Shown here piece after piece: positions 54,701 to 64,000 of a stretch of 64,000 nucleotides of DNA. The stretch's first letter is position 1. Every line of letters starts with the position of its first letter. Origin of the DNA: Malurus cyaneus samueli (Eukaryota; Chordata; Aves; Passeriformes; Maluridae); the NCBI GenBank assembly GCA_009741485.1, contig CM019227.1:13167655-13231654 (forward strand), written 5' to 3'. The translations under genes and the position numbers were made by a program. The notes beneath the pieces were generated by a model, which did not search any database, had not been told where the DNA came from, and saw only the letters and a program-made list of their open reading frames with translations.

Positions 54701-55980
54701 CTCATTTGGCCATAAAAAAAGGATTTGTATGGTTTGGGCCACGGTCTGTCCCAAAAATGTTTCTACAACCCTTTTTTCAAGTGAGGGCCACCTTCTGCAT
54801 TTATCTGGGATCAAGGCCATGTTATTATCAGTATAACTGGGAATAACAGACATTTTTTGTAAATCTTTGGCTATTTTGTGGCAAATACAGCACAGAAAAT
54901 GTATATGCATGCACTTTTGGACAGTTCCATAATGGAGCATATCTGCATTTTTAGCGTGTTACCCTCAGCCTGAACTTCCTTTTTAAAACATATTTGGTTT
55001 ACGAATACATACTACTCTCTTTATTACTTCAACACAGCACTTTTACAGATGCAGCTCTCAAAAGAAATGAGCTTTTCCCCAGATCCTGTTTAAAAATGTG
55101 TCATATCCTCCTCAGAACAGTAAAATGGAGCTGTTCCCGTTGAAGTGGGAAGATTACCAGGGTTCTGTTGACAGCACCAAAGCAGTGGCTGTGTTTTTGG
55201 TAGGACCAGGTGAATTGGGGTGATTGCTGTTCCCTGTGACAGGGATGCAGATTCTGAGGGTGGCTGGCACAGGGATGTCCTCAGGATCAGGATCTGCCTC
55301 CTCCAGCATCCCGCACCAAGGGTTTGGGAAGGCAGAGCTGCCACCGCTGCACTCCTGACCCACAGATCCCATCCCATTTCCTTCCTGGTGCTTGGAACAG
55401 CAGGCTGTTGGGAACATTTTCCACTGCTGAAATCCATTGTATTCCTTGGCACGTTTGCTGTTTGTCTGAGGCCCTGGGCTGGCTGGAATTGTCCCCATTC
55501 CAGATGGACAGTTCTGTGTTTGACTCAGGGCTGTGACGACGCCGTGTGAGCTCACGTAAAGCAGCACACTGCTGTCACTCCCACTGCACACCATAACCTG
55601 ACAACTAAACTGGTTGATTTAGAGAAAAGATTGTTTTCCTGTGTCTGAAGTAGTTTTTCTTCTAAAGGCTTCATCCATTGTGTTTTTGGTTAAATTTCCT
55701 ACTAGAACTGTACATACACAGTAATAGATACAATTCCCATTGATTTAAGTGAGAACTCTTCCTTCCCTTGAGATATTTTGAATTTCCTAATTTATATGTA
55801 TAGAGATTTGGCATTTCTGCCTCCTACATTGAAGTTCAGTCATACATCTTGACTTATAAACAGGAGGGAAAGGAAACTGCAAAGGTCATGTGCTTACATG
55901 CGTCTCTAAATAGAAATGGATATAAATCATGTTCTTTGAGAATTTTGTGATTAACTTTCAAGTTATTAGAAGACAGAACA

Positions 55981-56007
55981 ATTTTTGAATATTTTTGAAT
56001 ATTTTTA
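55981..56007. repeat. 10-bp period (ATTTTTGAAT) repeat
   Basis: ATTTTTGAAT is repeated at 55981-55990 and 55991-56000, with ATTTTTA following. It is a short AT-rich tandem duplication in an intron. Confidence 0.75.
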
Positions 56008-56617
56008 AAGGCCTGAGTCTCTTATTGTACAGTCAATTCCCTCCATTTTCCTTGCAAAAGAAATATTTTGCCAGTCTTATGATTATGTTGTCATTTGTTT
56101 AGCCTATGTAACTCAAGAATTATTAAAATGCATTAGATTATAAATTATGTGGATTGCTAGCTCATTTATATTATCTGTCATCAGATAAAACATGTCATTA
56201 GATTTGTGGATAGAAAGTAGATAAACAATCTGAGGAAGAAAACATTAGACTCAAAAATATTAAATCATAACTCTCCTTCTGGTGATCTGGAAATGGAAAG
56301 AAATGTGGGTTAATTTAGAAAGGATAGTTTATAATAGTAAATAAGCTGGCAATTTTCATGTGCAATGGGATTTGCTTTCTTAAACACACCCAACAGTTGG
56401 CATTACTAGAGCAGAATAAAGCAGTTATTTCTAATAATTGTTTTTAATAGAAATTACTAAAAATGTGGTTTGGCCTGGCTCTGATGGACCCCTGGATAAA
56501 GGTGCTTTCACAGTGGCTTTCCAATGTGTAAATCCAGAAGAGTCTTCTCTTTTGGGAAGATCCAGAAATAACATTATGATATTTTGGTTATAAGTCAGAT
56601 GTGTGGGTGTGAGTCTG

Positions 56618-56700
56618 GATTGGGGTTTTTGTTTGGGGTTGGTGGTGTTTGTTTGTTTGGGTTTTTTCTTTTGGGGGGGCGTGGTGGTTTGGATTTTTAA
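56618..56700. repeat. G/T-rich tract with several G runs
   Basis: The + strand carries G runs (GGGG, GGGG, GGG and a run of seven G) separated by T-rich spacers of about 9-20 bases, in a patch almost without A or C. It lies 330-410 bp before the exon at 57032. The spacers are long for a stable G-quadruplex, so only weak quadruplex potential is claimed. Confidence 0.55.
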
Positions 56701-57031
56701 GATTACCGATAGAGTATCTGTTTTCTCTTCTGACTCAAATGGAAATGATGAATGTTAAATTTCTGTGCACCTATGGCCAGATTGTGTTAACTGATGACAT
56801 CCAGTCTGTTTAAAACAGTTACCTGTTGAAATAATATTACCTTAGTTATCTGTAGCACTGCGCATTCTCTCATTTCATGCAATTTCCAATGAATTTTAAA
56901 GTAATATAAACAACAAAACCCCCAAACAACTGTCCTGGCTGTTTAATTCCCTGCCCCTGTACCCCAGCCTGTCCAGTGGGGTGTTTGTCCAGCCCTGCAG
57001 CTCTCAGCAGCCCGTGGCTCTTGCCTTTCAG

Positions 57032-57237
57032 GTGGGCAAGTGGGAGAACAACTCTCTGAGCCTCAAGTACTCGGTGTGGCCCCGGTACAGCTCCTTCGCA
57101 GACAGCGACCCCGATGACAACCACCTGAGCATCGTCACCCTGGAGGAGGCTCCCTTTGTCATTGTCGAGGATGTGGATCCTCTGATGGAAAGCTGCCAAA
57201 AAAACACCGTGCCATGCCGGAAATTTGTCAAACTTAA
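57032..57237 (+). CDS. GRIN2A: GRIN2A coding exon, codons 375-443: linker and start of glutamate-binding S1
   Basis: This 206-bp exon begins [12 protein letters not shown] and covers the amino-terminal/ligand-domain linker and the first part of the S1 lobe ([20 protein letters not shown]). It starts after CTTTCAG in phase 0 and ends AA|GTGAGT, splitting codon 443, which is completed to Asn by the next exon. The size agrees with human c.1123-1328 as I recall it. C429 and C436 (in the segment [13 protein letters not shown]) are the first halves of two S1 disulfides; their partners C455 and C456 are in the next exon. The sequon at N380 is kept in altered form (N-N-S instead of N-H-T). Differences from human cluster in the surface segment [17 protein letters not shown] minus-strand open frame of 128 codons across this exon (56870-57256) is its shadow. 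Confidence 0.97.
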
Positions 57238-63576
<6,339 letters not shown>

Positions 63577-63702
63577 AGCCTTTTAGTGCTTCTGTCTGGG
63601 TGATGATGTTTGTGATGCTTCTCATCGTGTCCGCCATGGCTGTCTTTATATTTGAGTACTTTAGTCCTGTAGGATACAACAGGAACTTAGCACAAGGGAG
63701 AG
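63577..63702 (+). CDS. GRIN2A: GRIN2A coding exon, codons 551-593: pre-M1 and first transmembrane helix
   Basis: This 126-bp exon completes Glu551 and encodes [32 protein letters not shown] and YNRNLAQGR, ending on the first base of codon 593. It is the pre-M1 helix (with P552) and membrane helix M1, roughly residues 556-576, a run of hydrophobic residues, followed by the intracellular loop before the pore loop. It starts after TTGCTGCAG and ends AGAG|GTAAGA. The size agrees with human c.1652-1777 as I recall it. Conservative changes from human lie in M1 (Met571, Ile575) and in the loop (Gln590, Arg592 for Lys). The pore loop with the N site belongs to the next exon, which is outside the window. 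Reading through the donor meets a stop near 63807. Confidence 0.97.
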
Positions 63703-64000
63703 GTAAGATTTACATTTTACACAACCCTGTGGCTATAAAAAAATCATGCATTTCCCATCCCTGGCTCTCCATCTTTTCAAATGAACATAACATAGGAATA
63801 AATCAGTGAAATTAGCTGCAAAAGTGTTTATGTTCTTAATTTAAAGTGTGATTTATTGAAGGCATATATGCTCATGTTTGTATTCCAGTTCCATGGAAGA
63901 AAAGACTTAAAGAAAGGTGAGTGATACCAGAGTTTTATTCAGGCAGTGTTTGATTATTACATGGCATCAGCTGTAAAGTGTCAGCTTAAAAAAGCACTGA
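63703..64000 (+). other. GRIN2A: Start of the GRIN2A intron after codon 593
   Basis: The donor GTAAGA is followed by AT-rich unique sequence to the window edge. The next expected exon (rest of the M1-M2 loop, pore loop and M3) is not present in these 298 bases, so the intron continues past the window. Confidence 0.9.

Larger units (their letters stand above)
48644..57031 (+). other. GRIN2A: GRIN2A intron, 8388 bp, phase 0 between codons 374 and 375
   Basis: A GT-AG intron (GTGAGC donor; acceptor GGCTCTTGCCTTTCAG). No coding sequence is supported. The most conspicuous object is a 58-bp T tract at 51645-51702. Also present are an 11-bp tandem repeat at 50378-50417, a 10-bp periodic tract at 55981-56007 and a G/T-rich stretch at 56618-56700, some 330 bp before the next exon. 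Stretches near 50040-50580, 52140-52480, 52830-53400, 53970-54500 and 55090-55600 are richer in G and C and carry chance open frames of up to 174 codons, without recognisable domains. I see nothing notable between these. Confidence 0.93.

Overview
The window is vertebrate nuclear DNA, most likely from a bird. It is AT-rich and intron-dominated, with GT-AG introns and no Alu- or L1-like sequence that I recognise. Its only gene I can support is an internal part of GRIN2A, on the + strand. GRIN2A encodes the NMDA-type ionotropic glutamate receptor subunit GluN2A (NR2A). The protein is close to mammalian GluN2A but has scattered substitutions, and the introns look compact. That fits a sauropsid, probably a bird; the species cannot be named from the sequence.

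Layout. Positions 1-38266 are intron, upstream of the exon that begins at codon 139. Six consecutive coding exons follow: 38267-38859 (593 bp), 48529-48643 (115 bp), 57032-57237 (206 bp), 58643-58811 (169 bp), 58931-59084 (154 bp) and 63577-63702 (126 bp). Between them lie introns of 9669, 8388, 1405, 119 and 4492 bp. The last 298 bp begin the next intron. Spliced, the exons give one uninterrupted frame of 1363 bases covering codons 139-593 (human numbering, assuming the unseen upstream part has the human length). The 5' end of the gene (signal peptide, first part of the amino-terminal domain) and the 3' end (pore loop, M3, S2, M4, long C-terminal tail) are outside the window.

Function. The exons encode most of the amino-terminal (zinc- and modulator-binding) domain, the linker, the whole S1 half of the glutamate-binding domain, the S1-M1 linker and the first transmembrane helix. 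Visible key residues include zinc ligands K233, E266 and D282, disulfide cysteines C320, C429, C436, C455 and C456, and glutamate-contact residues H485, S511, T513 and R518. No frameshift, premature stop or broken splice site is seen.

Non-coding part. About 98% of the window is intron. I could support only small structures there: an 81-bp-period tandem duplication, a short telomere-like tract merged with a TA repeat, an AT-rich segment with a 30-bp inverted repeat, a 58-bp T tract, several 10-13 bp tandem duplications, G/T-rich or A/C-rich simple sequence, and one candidate cryptic (poison-type) exon. I found no second gene, RNA gene, CRISPR array or clear transposon, and no new biological system. 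The long ORFs in introns look like chance.
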